Part shown: positions 40,301-50,859 of the stretch, in pieces
Layout: every line of letters starts with the position of its first letter
Position numbering within the stretch: the first letter of the stretch is position 1
Assembly (NCBI GenBank): GCA_014706295.1
Contig: JACSVZ010000001.1
Span: 42,684,383 to 42,748,382 of the forward strand
Direction: 5' to 3'
Origin: Lycocorax pyrrhopterus obiensis
Lineage: Eukaryota > Chordata > Aves > Passeriformes > Paradisaeidae
DNA length: 64,000 bases
Notes under the pieces: generated by a model
The model's input: only the letters and a program-made list of their open reading frames with translations
Database searches by the model: none
What the model was told of the DNA's origin: nothing
Made by a program: the position numbers and the translations under genes

Positions 40301-41057
40301 AATGCTGATACGGTTGTAGGGAAAAGTAAGGAAATAGAATTACAACAAAAAACCATTCCCAACACCTTCGTAGGCGGATTGCGATATAACCTGTTGTAGG
40401 CATGTTTCAGCAGACGGAAGAGCCAAGTAACAGGCTGCCGGGGCTGCCGGGCGGGTGTGTGTGGATGTGTGTGGGTGCCTCTCCCAGGCAGCCGGTGCCT
40501 CTGCTCGATCCGTGCTGCGGCGGAGGCGCCCGCCGGCGCCTCCAAGGGGCGACCCGCCCGGTCCGGGGCCGTGGCGGGGGGCTGGAGGGGAGCCGGTCTG
40601 CCCTCCTCGCCCTCCTCCTCCTCCGCCGCCCCTTTCATGCCCTGTGCCCGCGGGCAGAGGGCGAAGTTTTTTCCCCCGCACAGGGCAGCAGCGGGGGCAG
40701 CCGCCACTGCGGACCTGCCCGCTGCCTCTCGCCGCCCGGCTGCAACTCTCAAGAAGTTTCAGCCAGCGAACAGATCCGCGGCTGAGCCTGCCTGCGCGCC
40801 CGTCATTCTCACCCTTTTTTTTTTTACCCCCCACCCCCTTAGTTTCTGTGTTCATTTAATCTTTATCTACACACACACACGCTCCTCCGGGAAGCCCCCA
40901 GATGCCACCCGGGTTGGCAGAGCCGCTCCTCTCCTCTCCGCGCCGCGCACACACCGCCGCGATCCCCGGCCCCGCTCCAGCGTGCGCGCAGCCCGGCCGC
41001 GGCAGCGCCGTCCCCGCTCCGCGGCCCCTGCCCGATCCCCGCCGCGCCCGGCCCCTT

Positions 41058-41066
41058 CCTCACCTG
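41058..41066 (-). other. GPC6: GPC6 exon 1 splice donor
   Basis: On the minus strand the exon ends CAG and the intron begins GTGAGG, with the invariant GT at 41063-41062. This matches the U2-type donor consensus well. The glypican reading frame stops resembling the family immediately past it, reading GEEGAGRGG into the intron. The junction is phase 1. Confidence 0.92.
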
Positions 41067-41286
41067 CGATCTCCTGGTAGGGCACGCTGGCCAGGCTGAA
41101 GCCCTTGGCGCTGTACGCCTGCCGCACCTCGCCGCAGCTCCGCGCCTTGCCCTCGGTCCCCGCGGCCGGCAGCGCCGGCAGCAGCAGCAGCAGCAGCAGC
41201 AGCAGCGGCAGCGGCGGCGGCGGCGGCACCGGCAGCAGCGGCCGCGCCAGGGCGCAGCGCCGCGCAGCCCCCCGCGCCGCCGGCAT
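41064..41286 (-). CDS. GPC6: Glypican-6, first coding exon (signal peptide and start of core protein)
   Basis: Glypican-6 is a GPI-anchored heparan sulfate proteoglycan of the cell surface that modulates Wnt, Hedgehog and growth-factor signalling. This exon encodes 74 codons plus one base. Residues 1-16 are an Arg-rich n-region, followed by a Pro-rich stretch (about 19-27), a run of nine Leu (28-36), then PALPAAG as the probable signal-peptidase region. The mature start, [19 protein letters not shown] (about 47-65) followed by PYQEIAG, is diagnostic for the GPC1/4/6 branch and fits GPC6 best from memory; C51 is the first conserved core cysteine. The ATG at 41286-41284 has G at -3, and the hydrophobic segment follows it. 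The exon ends at a GTGAGG donor in phase 1, splitting a Gly codon. The signal peptide (about 42 residues) is longer than the roughly 23 of the mammalian protein as I recall it. Only this exon is in the window. Confidence 0.95.
41179..41205 (-). repeat. GPC6: (CTG)9 trinucleotide run encoding poly-Leu
   Basis: Nine uninterrupted CAG units on plus are CTG codons on minus and encode Leu 28-36, the hydrophobic core of the GPC6 signal peptide. Adjacent CGG/CAG units (to about 41226) encode the PPPPPLP segment. The pure run is a candidate length-variable microsatellite whose changes would stay in frame. Confidence 0.9.
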
Positions 41287-41960
41287 GGCGCGGAGCGCAA
41301 CTCCCGCGCGGCGCGCAAGTCCCGCGCCGCCGCCTCCGCCGCCCCGCTGCGCCTCCGCCGCGCCCCCCGGCTGCGGGGGCGGCGGCCCGCGAGCCCCCCG
41401 GCCGCCCAGGCAAACTTTTGCGAGGCGGGGGGGAGATGGGCGCGCACACACACACATGCGCGCACGGCGGGGGCAGGAGAGTGGTAGCCTTGTCCCCCCG
41501 GCTCCTTCTCCAAACGCAGAGCGCTCGCCCCACGCCGAAAGAAAAAAAAAATTAAAAAAAAAAAACCGAAAACCACAACCAGAAACCCCACAACCAAAAG
41601 AAAACAAAAAGGCAAAGGATAAAAGAGGGTAAAAATCTGTCTGTAGCTTGTGAAGATTGAAACCGCGGGCGCGTTGCTGCGAGCGGAGTCCCGGGGCAGC
41701 GTCAGCGCGATCCGCCGCGGAGCTGTGCCTGCCGCCTCTGCCAGGCTGGATGGAGACGGTGGGGAAAGCAGCCGGCGTGGGGATGGACTGGACAGCGGCT
41801 CGGAGCGTGCCTGTGTGCCTCTGTGTGTGTGTGTGCGTGCGTGTGGTGCACTGGATGCGTGTGCCTGTATTTACGGGAGCCGGGGAAACCTCTGCTCCGC
41901 GCAGCGCTGGAGCAGCCTCCGGAGCCAGGCAGGGAGAAATCCTGGAGACAAGACACAGCG
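41287..41960 (-). promoter_or_regulatory. GPC6: Probable GPC6 5'UTR and core promoter region
   Basis: This CpG-rich stretch lies directly upstream of the GPC6 start codon on the minus strand. I see no convincing minus-strand TATA box, so a TATA-less, dispersed-start CpG promoter is likely. A GC-box-like GGGGGCGGCGG lies at 41375-41385. A strongly strand-asymmetric tract, A-rich on plus and T-rich on minus, occupies about 41538-41635. An in-frame upstream ATG at 41457-41455 would add 57 residues but has C at -3. Another ATG at 41533 is out of frame and its reading frame overlaps the main start, so it would act as an overlapping uORF if transcribed. The transcription start cannot be placed from sequence alone. 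Confidence 0.6.
41822..41845. repeat. (TG)n dinucleotide tract upstream of GPC6
   Basis: A TG-rich run on plus, with GC interruptions, inside the CpG island's distal segment. It is CA-rich on the GPC6 sense strand. Confidence 0.85.
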
Positions 41961-41977
41961 AGGGAGAGCCGCACATG

Positions 41978-42024
41978 CACACACACACACACGCACGCAC
42001 ACACACACACACAGAGAGAGAGAA
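41978..42024. repeat. (CA)n-(GA)n compound microsatellite
   Basis: CA repeats with two G interruptions, followed directly by GA repeats, at the upstream edge of the CpG island. On the GPC6 sense strand it reads TC then TG. It is a probable polymorphic tract flanking the promoter. Confidence 0.92.
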
Positions 42025-45000
42025 ACGTGCTACACATTGCATCGCCGAAATACAGAATACAGGAGCAGAAAGCAAATCCTGGTGTGGATCGCTGTTTGCT
42101 GGCAGAAGGAAGGAAAGGCACCCTCAGCCCCGAAAACTTCCTCCTCACCACAAATCCAGCCGCTCCTAGCCCCAAAATTACAAATTGCCTGCTAGCGAGA
42201 CGTCAAAAAGGTACTACTCCTCGGCAGTATTGCTCTCTGTAGTGCCACGGTTGGACTGGACCGCTTAAATACTTTATTCCATTAATTATTATTTGTTACA
42301 CACATAAATACCTGAGCTGACAAGCTAGAATGAGGATTAGTCCATCGTCTGAATGAGAGAGAGAAGGAAAGATGTTTCTGTGCATTGCACAAAGAATGAG
42401 AAAACAAGAAAGACAGTCCTTGACCCAGACGCTTCCTGCCAACCTAGGAGAGGAGAGCAGAGGAACAAAACCATAAATTTTCTTTTCTGCAAATGAGCAT
42501 CTGCAAAAACTGAATGGGGTTACGTGAAGAAAATTCCTGCAAGGTGAATTGGTCTTGGCTGGGAGAAAGAGAAGAATATTCTGTGAAGTATTTGATAGCA
42601 AAATCCAAACCTACAGTTTTAAAAGGTTTTGCAGTGCTTTTCAGGGATACTGTGGAGAAGTGTGATAGCTTGTCCAAAGTATTTAGAGAGACATGTTAGA
42701 GCCGGGATGAAGTGAAGAAGGCCAACAGAAGACCACGAACTTGAAGACTGACTTATCAGTGAGGAGCCACAGAGCAGTATCATGACATAATTCATCATAA
42801 TTCAAGATACTTTCAAATTTAGACAGAAACTATTAGGTGCCAGTACTGCTGGGATGCCACATTAGCTGCAGTGTTAGACTCTGGGCCACTGTGCGCAGCC
42901 TGGTGCCACCTGGTGCTGTGTGTTCCTCTAGACTCCCTTCTTGTTTTACCTCTCCCATATTGTCATTCCTTCTTCCTCCCTCTCCTCCCCCCCAACCCCC
43001 CACAGCCGAGTGATGATGCTCTGATACTGCTTGTGTTCACAGGGGGTGAACAGTGTTTGTGTATATGGTAGCAGTGTCAAGTCCTATCACCCAGCCTCTT
43101 CTGCCAGAGGACAGAATGCAAGTAGACTCCTGTATAACAGCCTGCAAATAGAGAACTCAGTGTCTTACCAGCCCACTACAAATAACAAGCTGTTAGTACG
43201 TGTTAGTGCCCCGTATTATCGAAAAGTTAGGCAAGGTTTGTTTATTTACTGTGTGGAAAAGTTTTGACAGATCTGTATATAAGATCTCAGGGTGTGTAAG
43301 ATACATGAAAGATACACACAGTTCACCCCAAGATAGGATCAGAAGGGTGTTACTAAATGTTACACTTACCTCATTTCTTCTGGATTGCTCCAAGTGTCTT
43401 CTGTGCTGTGGTCAAAGCGGAGCACTAGCTTACCACATATTGAGCATGACAGACGCCCCCACAATCCAATCTTCTTCAGCGTTTCTCCAACCCACAGGAA
43501 AGTTAGTTGACACAGATTCAAATATGCAAATAAGAAAATCAGCAAACTGTTTTGAAGTGCACAAATCATCGTAAAGGAGCAAAAGAGATTCTGTGATTAA
43601 TTCAGGGTTGCCTCTAGGTAGTTGTTTTTCAAGAAAAATGTAAATCTGCCAGGAAAAAAATGGAGCATGTTCACCCCTGCATTTTTTTGCAAATACCAGT
43701 TGAATTCATACCATTGTTAGTATTGCTAGCACTTTTACATTAGACAATGACAGCATGATATAACCTTTATATAACATGGGAAACTTGCTATGGGAAAGTC
43801 AGGCTCATTTCCACCTTCGAATCCTGCCTCAGATGTAAGTGACCTAGACAGCCAGTTGTGTTGTAGTCCCGAATGTGGAAGGAATGCCTGACTCTCCCAG
43901 GAGCTCACGTTTAAACACAGGTATTTCTACGGCTTCAACAAATCTCCTACTCATCACATGGGAGAATCATTGTGTGTTCTCAGTATGCATGTAATTAATT
44001 TTCTACAAAGTGGAAGAGCTCCAAAGAAAGCCCAGGTCGGAACGCACTCTAAGCCAGTAGCTTTAGCAATCCCTTAGAAACATAACACCTTCTGCCAGGC
44101 ACATCATAGGCATGAGCTGAAAGCTCTCCTACTTCAGGACTTACACTAGGAGGCTGTTTGAGGTGGTCACATCACACCCATCCTTTTTCAGCTGAACCGT
44201 ATAAATAAAACTGTAAAATTGGTGTGTTTCACAACTCATGAAAAGACCTCTAATTTTGCTTTAAAGTCTTCCTTCATTCTCCTTGACATGGTGACTAGTG
44301 TCTTCGAACTTAAAGCGTTCTCTGGCAGAGACGGACTTGGTTTTGAGTTGTTGTACATTGGTGAGGGCTCAGACCTCTAAGTTGTTGGGTAAAAGGCTGG
44401 CTTTTCCTACATTAATTTTGGGAAGGAACACTTTTCAGCGACTCAATTCATTTGCATAAGCATGAAAATGAAACGTTTTATTTTAGTTATATAGAATATT
44501 TCGATCACCAGGGAAAGTTTCTGTGTTTTTTTTTTATTTCTGTGGAAAGACATAATAGCACTTAAAAATAAATTTTTAGTGTTTTTCTTACTTGGCAGTC
44601 AGACTGAAAATCAATCTTTTACCCTCTTGGAGAGCCCCCTTCATCAAACACATTCAATGTAATAACATAGATGATTGCTTAGAATGAAGGTGTTGCAATG
44701 CATGTGCTGGCCAGGTGTCTCACAAGTGGGCTTTTTTTTCTCAAATTATTCCAAATAGGTGGTCATTCTACTGATTGATTTTATTTGCAAAGCTTTTCCT
44801 AAAAATCTGATAAAAATGTAAAAGATATGATTTTTAGACTTTGTTTCCAAATACTTCTATAAAAAAAAATATAAGAATAATCATTCTCGCCCAATCATAA
44901 TAAAAACATCAGTAGAAAGTGGAGCAGTAGCCAGCATTATTTCCTTCATCCACTGGAATACTCCGCCTCACATGGCTGAGACAGTTTTAAGGTGTGCCGT

Positions 45001-45848
45001 AAAGGACCTATGGAATCTCTAAACAATAAGGAAAAAAAACAAATATTGAATTGCTGCATCATTTGCAAAGCAGCCATCATCTTGAGCTCTGAACTATTCA
45101 AGGACATGGTGGAAAAACACGATTATAGATCTTAAACATTATAGTGTGTAGTACATAGGCATGAGATTGAGATTGTACAAGGAAGTTTTATTCCTTTTTT
45201 TCATGTTTTTGAGTTATTTCCCTTTAGGAGCAGGATAAACAATGTTACTTTGAAAGATACACTGATTTATTTTCAGGTGTTATCAAAAAACTCTCCTTGT
45301 TGTCATGGGTGTTAAGGGGACTGCATAGACAAAAGCATCTTTCACCTGACTTGACAATAAAGCTTTGGCAAATGTCAAAATGCTCCATAACTGAGCTTCA
45401 CAAAAGAGAGAAGCTGACTTCTCAATTCTCCATTAAACCTGTGCACTTCCTAGATTTGCAGCTTTCACATAATGGATTTCTAGCAAGAATGTTTCACAGG
45501 TTGAGGAAACAATCACTATGATTCTCAAATGTCTGATAGAATTTCCACTGGTGAAGTGGCTCTGATGTTCCACCTATTTCTGCGGGCAGACGACTGCCTC
45601 TGTACACACCAGCAGCCCTGTAGCACTGCAGAAGCTGTAGCTCTGGGGGTGGGGGCACTTCTGGGATCTTGCCTTAATTTTAGGGGAAGATCCATCTGCA
45701 CACAGGTTGCCAAAGTATTTACTTAGAGTACAGAACACATCCTTGATATTGAGGACCAAGTCACTCACACTCCAGGCTCTGCACACCAAAAGGGAAATCC
45801 AAACATGCTCCTTTTACTGTAAAATCATGAGGACAGATATGAAGACAC

Positions 45849-45868
45849 TTTTTTTTTTTTTTTTTTTT
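45849..45868. repeat. T20 homopolymer
   Basis: Twenty consecutive T on plus. There is no adjoining retrotransposon body or target duplication that I could see, so it is listed only as low complexity. Confidence 0.9.
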
Positions 45869-47553
45869 AGGTCTACAGTGTCCACTCCAGGTGGATGTTG
45901 TTCTTTAAAAGTCCGGAAATGGTTAATTGCATGGTGATGAGGTAACACTCTGATTGAAACTGAGCTATGAGTTTGTCACAATAGAACTTTCCAAAGAGCA
46001 GTTCAATAAAGGCATACATTGCAGCATCAAAATGTGCCTTTTAACTGATTTTTCACGTTGTGTCCAGAGCCTTTATCAAAAAACTGTCTCCATACAGCAC
46101 AGACTGTTCATCCTTATCAGTCTGTGCTAGAAGGGGAAACTTTGTTTTTTTTCTTTGTACTGAATGGTATTTGCTGCAAAATTAATGCAAAGCTCAGTTC
46201 TTTCCAAAAAGTGAGCTCCAGAGGCACAGGTGTGAAAAACTCATCTTGCTCTAGAAGTTGCACTCAAAAATAGAATTGTCAACACAGCTGCTAGGTAAGT
46301 CCTCTTAGAAAAGGTTTTTGGACTCCTGGCCAAGAAAATAGACCTGCTAAATATGCAGAATAATGAAATACGACTAGCTTTCTTTCCTCTGAAAATTTTC
46401 AGAGACAGAAGGCAAAAAAATGATCTAAGATTCCATATGCTCAGTTACACATAATATAGGAGGCTTAGGCTCCCATAAAAAAGGTTTATAAGTGGTAATC
46501 AGTGATGTCATATTAATTATAAGCAATAAGCAGTAGTGGTTGCTCTTGAAATCTGCAGGCTATGCTGTTTTCGGCAAATAGCAGCTTTTTATATTAGCTG
46601 TTCATTTTATGAAACCTTTTGTGAACAAATACTAGAAGTGTAGGCACAGCAACTGAATCGGTAAGTCAAGATATCTGGACAGAACCATTGCTCCTTTCAG
46701 GTGAGGATTACAGCAAACAAGCCAAGGCTGTTGTTCATTGTAATAGTTTTTTAAAAAATGTGTTTTGTCTTTCTTCTTATTTAAGGTAGTGCCATTTAAT
46801 CTGCCCATTTTAAATTTAAAAAATGGACCACAGTGGCATTATCTGTTAAGTAAAATATCTTCACATTGTATTTCCTTTGAAAATGCCAGTTCAAAAAAAC
46901 CAGAGGAAAAATGAAATTATTCTTTAAGATCATAGCTTTTCATTACAATAAACTGTGAAACCATCTGACTAAAGTGCACATACATAGGCAAAATCTGTAC
47001 TCATGCTCAATTTCACTGAAGTCCAAAACATTTTTAAAGCTTGAATAATTGTTGGTAAAGTTCCAAAATCCAACTGTTTATATTCTTGTGTAGATCTTAC
47101 AGTGACCAAGGAGAAGCATTTTCAGTATTATGTACTGCTTCCTTTATGCCATTATGATGCCGTCCTTCTAAGCGACTGGTCTCCAGCTCAGACAGGGTTT
47201 TGACATTATACTAGATCTTTCAAGAGCAAATGCCATTTTTCGTAAGAACAAATATGTACAAGATCAGTTTCTTATTCAAACATATACTTTTATGAACCTT
47301 CCCCTTTCGAGTTAATCCATAAATAAGATGCCACATCTGTTCTGATCATAAACTGTAAAGATTACTTTAAAGATTCCTAAAAATGGCTAAGCATCTTTTT
47401 ATCCTTGCTTTCCTGCAGCGTCTTACTACCACTAGAAAGTAATTGAAGCAAAAAAAGCACGTGATATACAAAGGCCAAAACGGTGTTAATTTCCAAACAG
47501 CATTTTGACATAGATTAATATTTTTGAGAAACATTATTTACTTTTAAACCTGG

Positions 47554-47600
47554 ATATATAAAATACTGAACAGAGTATATATAAAATACTGTACAGAGTA
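47554..47600 (+). repeat. Tandem duplication of about 23 bp
   Basis: Two adjacent copies share TATATAAAATACTG and CAGAGTA, differing mainly at AACAG versus TACAG. It is a local duplication in AT-rich flank. Confidence 0.8.
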
Positions 47601-50600
47601 CACTGAAGCAATATCACAGAGTTAACAACATTCAATTTGCAATACGTTCTTACAAGAAAAAAACCTAGCTTTATTTAGATCGTAGTCCTGAGTATTGCAA
47701 AAACCCACAGGTGTTCATTGGTGACAATTTTCATTCATATTTTATCAATTTGCAGTATCATATTTTTTCTGTTAAGCTGAAATTTAAGGCAATATTATGC
47801 AATAGACAGAATACGGACATTATTTCTGATATAAATGTACAGCATAATATATGCATTAAAGCTGTGAATGTAAGGTTTATAGTTTTTAAATTACCATTTC
47901 CGAGCAATGTGTTTAAAAGTATATGATATGTTCTCTGACAGAGATCAAAGGGCTTAATATATTTTGTAAGTTACAGCTATAATGATTGCATTTGCAAAAG
48001 CTGTAATTTACTGGTCTATTTCCATAATGAATGGGAGCCTAACGAGTCACACAAGCTGATACATTCAGCAAAAATACGGGACATCTTAGACTTGACTTGG
48101 AATATGCATTACGATAATAGCTGCAGTTTTACTGGAGAGTAAATTTTCTTTTATTTCTTGGCATGCTTACCTTGTCAGTCTTCTTGGGTTTTTTAGTTTT
48201 CTAAACTAAAATATATTTTAGGAATATCAGCAAATGAAGGGTGGGAGGAGGTTGCAATTGTGTACATGCACGTGTTCTGGAAGGCTGTGAGAGAAGAAAA
48301 GCCACATTCTTGGGTAAAGACAGGCAAGAAACCTGAGGATTAAAGGAAGATACACCTCAGGCACAGTAATATAACTTCATTTTCCTTGGTACTCTAAATG
48401 GAATTATGTCATCACCTTCTTGTCATGGGGTGGGCATGACATGCCATAATCAAAATAGTGTATTGTATAGCATGTAAAAGAACTGCTAATATGGTCTCTT
48501 TCCTGTGGATGTTTAATACAGATTTACACAAGTCCATGGAGAGATTAGACAAAGCAATGGAAAAGAAATTATCTGAGAATTGGTAAATACACAGCCAGCT
48601 TCTGGCTCAGGAATAACTTGAGCAACCAAATGCTCAAGATGAGAGATTATCTGTAGAAATTTGCCCTTTCCTGTACTTTCCATTGGCATGTGCTTTGGGC
48701 CACTGTTGGAGAAGGAACAGCCTGTTAGGTCTACTCTGTGGTCAAAGCCATACGACCATTCATATGTTACATTCTTAATTTGGTTTTGATCTTAGGTACC
48801 TAGAACAGAAGATAACCTAAATATAATGTAAATGCTTATATCTTTGGATCTAGAAAAATGTACCAGTTTCTAAAGTGCTTTCAATGAATTCAGACCTCCA
48901 GCAGGACGCAGTGCAGAGCCCCAGTGAATGTGCACGCCTTGTAAATCCCTCATAAACCTCCAGTCTACCAACTACACCCTGCAAGTGTTACAAAGATTGT
49001 CAAAACCTATCTTTTTTTCCACTTCTCACAGTCAGGGCAGTTCATAGGAATTACCATATTCTACAAGATCACTGGCTCGAGAAATACAGCGACTTCCTTC
49101 TAAAAGTACATTTTGCTTTATGGGAAAACATAGTTCCTCCCTCTCGTCCCTCCTTTTCAAGTCCCTCTGACTTGTTACTGAGTAGTATTCCATGGAAGGG
49201 AAACTTTCCTAAGTCCCAGAAGTATTTTCTAGTTTGATTCAACACAGCTCATGTCTGTTTGACCTTTAAATGGCAAAACTCAGACGGTTTTATTAGTATC
49301 AGTGTAAAAGTCTTCGTTTTGTGGTTTTTTCTGTCCTCAGGACACTAAACCCCGCATGTGTAAATGAATAAAAGAATCACTTCTTCTAAGGAAAGCTCAC
49401 AGAAACCCTCTTCTATATTTACCTGCACACTGTTCAGATAAATAACCGTATGTTCCTGTTCAGCAAGCTACAAATCCAATCTTAGGGAGGGAAAAGAAAA
49501 AAAATTCATGCGAAGTTTACCCCACTTTCTTCGGAAAACTTTTTGCAGATATTACAAAGGAAAAGACTGTATTCTCTTGACAATGCTCATGTTTAAGGAG
49601 TTCTGTTGATTTATAATTTTGATACAGAAAAATCAGTTATGGGTATTGATCTGTCCTTATTCAATTCTTTGTTGGTTAATTTAGTGGCAGCTAGCTTTTC
49701 CTGTACTGCTTCAGCACTGCTTTGTAGCTCCCAGCATTACCTTTAACTCTTCTGTGAAACTTAGGTGTTGTATTCAGCCTCCCTCCAATCTTCAGACAGT
49801 AACTGGCTTTAATTATAAAATGTGTATTTGTTAAGCAACTCAGATACTTTATTTTTATTTCCAGGCTCACAGGTTTTCGGAGAATGACTTTTTCCCTGGA
49901 GATTATTTTCATTACCCTCACATGAACCCTTCATCAAGATGCTACAGCTTATCTTCCTTTGATAATTTTCACCTCTGTCAGCAAAATTATCATTAGTATA
50001 ACCATATCACCACCTTTCTTTTTTTTTCCAGAGCTCGGAGTCTTAATGTTAAGATTTCAAAAAAGTGCTAAGAGTGGGAAGGGCAGGAGTTTACTTGCAG
50101 AAAACAAGAAGAAAAAAAAATAGGGACACTTTGATTTCCCACTGCAGCTTCCTCTGCAGCAAGTACAAAATTGTGACCCTTGAAAATACATCGGTTCTAA
50201 AGCAGATAAAACACAGTAGAGAGGTTGTGGGAACCAAGCAGATAAAGAGATGAATATTTGTATAGGAGCCATCAATCTACCTACTTCTTACAGATGGTTT
50301 GTTCCCCAGTGACACCTAAGGAGTGTAAGACCCCGTGGGCATGTAAGGCAGCATGACAGGTGGCCAGTTGCCTCCAGGCAGCCTTTGAAAGACCATTTGC
50401 CTAACCTGTCAAGGCACAGGTAATTGACTAACACATTTCAGTTATCTGACAAAGTCTTAGGGTTGTGTCTTTGTGAAGACAATAGAGTTGTTCCCTTCCT
50501 TCCCTAGAAAAGAAAAGGTGCTGAAGAGAGAGCCTGGAAATTTGTGGCTGTGGAGTCACTTTCAGTCTCAAATCTTTGAAGATAAGCGTCTCTGCAGTCA

Positions 50601-50802
50601 GAAAGTCAGGTATCAATTCCTTTAGAACAAACAGAATAAAACGTAAAAGAGATTTTTCTGTGTTATCTGTAATTCCAGTGGGAGTTCTGTACATGAAGAT
50701 TGATGAATATGTAGAAAGTCATTAAGCTTATTTGTATTGTTTTCCGTGATTGTTAGAAAAAAAAATTGGAATTCTTACACTTTAGTATTGCTATTTTCAG
50801 TA

Positions 50803-50859
50803 GGGATGGGACTAGATGACTTTCTGAGGTCCCTTATAACATATATTATTCTATAACTC
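50803..50859 (+). mobile_element. CR1 LINE 3' terminus (tail only)
   Basis: Only the last roughly 57 bp of a CR1 are recognisable: GGGATGGGACTAGATGACTT, TCTGAGGTCCCTTATAAC, then a decayed ATTATTCTATAACTCC matching the terminal ATTCTATGATTCT repeat. The 5' part is missing or too diverged to recognise. Confidence 0.8.

Larger units (their letters stand above)
29233..40424 (-). other. GPC6: GPC6 intron 1 (partial): unique sequence, some higher-GC patches
   Basis: No exon is recognised. Notable contents are a strong inverted repeat at 30962-30993, candidate conserved stretches at about 31110-31460 and 34690-34905, a moderately GC-rich patch at about 34730-35320, and a TTA/AAC-rich tract at 37330-37395. 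A 17-bp tandem duplication lies near 33533-33565 and a 12-bp one near 29570-29595. Open frames are short or without family resemblance. Confidence 0.7.
40425..41960. promoter_or_regulatory. CpG island over GPC6 exon 1
   Basis: GC content and CpG density jump abruptly from the surrounding AT-rich background. CpG-dense sequence runs from about 40425 to 41530, is interrupted by an A-rich tract, and resumes at about 41655-41960. The island spans the putative promoter, the coding exon and about 640 bp of intron 1, the usual pattern for a developmentally regulated vertebrate promoter. Edges are estimated by eye. Confidence 0.9.
42025..50802. other. GPC6 5' flank: gene-free, AT-rich
   Basis: No exon or repeat family is recognised. 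A T20 run at 45849-45868 is followed by AG. A 23-bp tandem duplication lies near 47554-47600, and a non-repetitive block at about 47860-48170 looks like candidate conserved sequence. By synteny in other vertebrates, the next gene to the right should be GPC5, in tandem, but it is not in the window. Confidence 0.7.

Noticed and set aside
40540..40610. G-rich stretch considered as a G-quadruplex
   Set aside because: The four G-runs are separated by loops that are too long or uneven for a canonical G-quadruplex pattern.
40285..42242. Many long open frames (up to 402 codons) on both strands across the CpG island
   Set aside because: Stop codons are scarce in GC-rich DNA. The products are low-complexity Pro/Ala/Gly/Arg/Ser runs, and only one frame has recognisable homology (GPC6, 41064-41286).
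45849..45890. T20 followed by AG resembling a splice acceptor
   Set aside because: No open exon with a donor or coding similarity follows. A homopolymer plus AG is not sufficient evidence of an exon.
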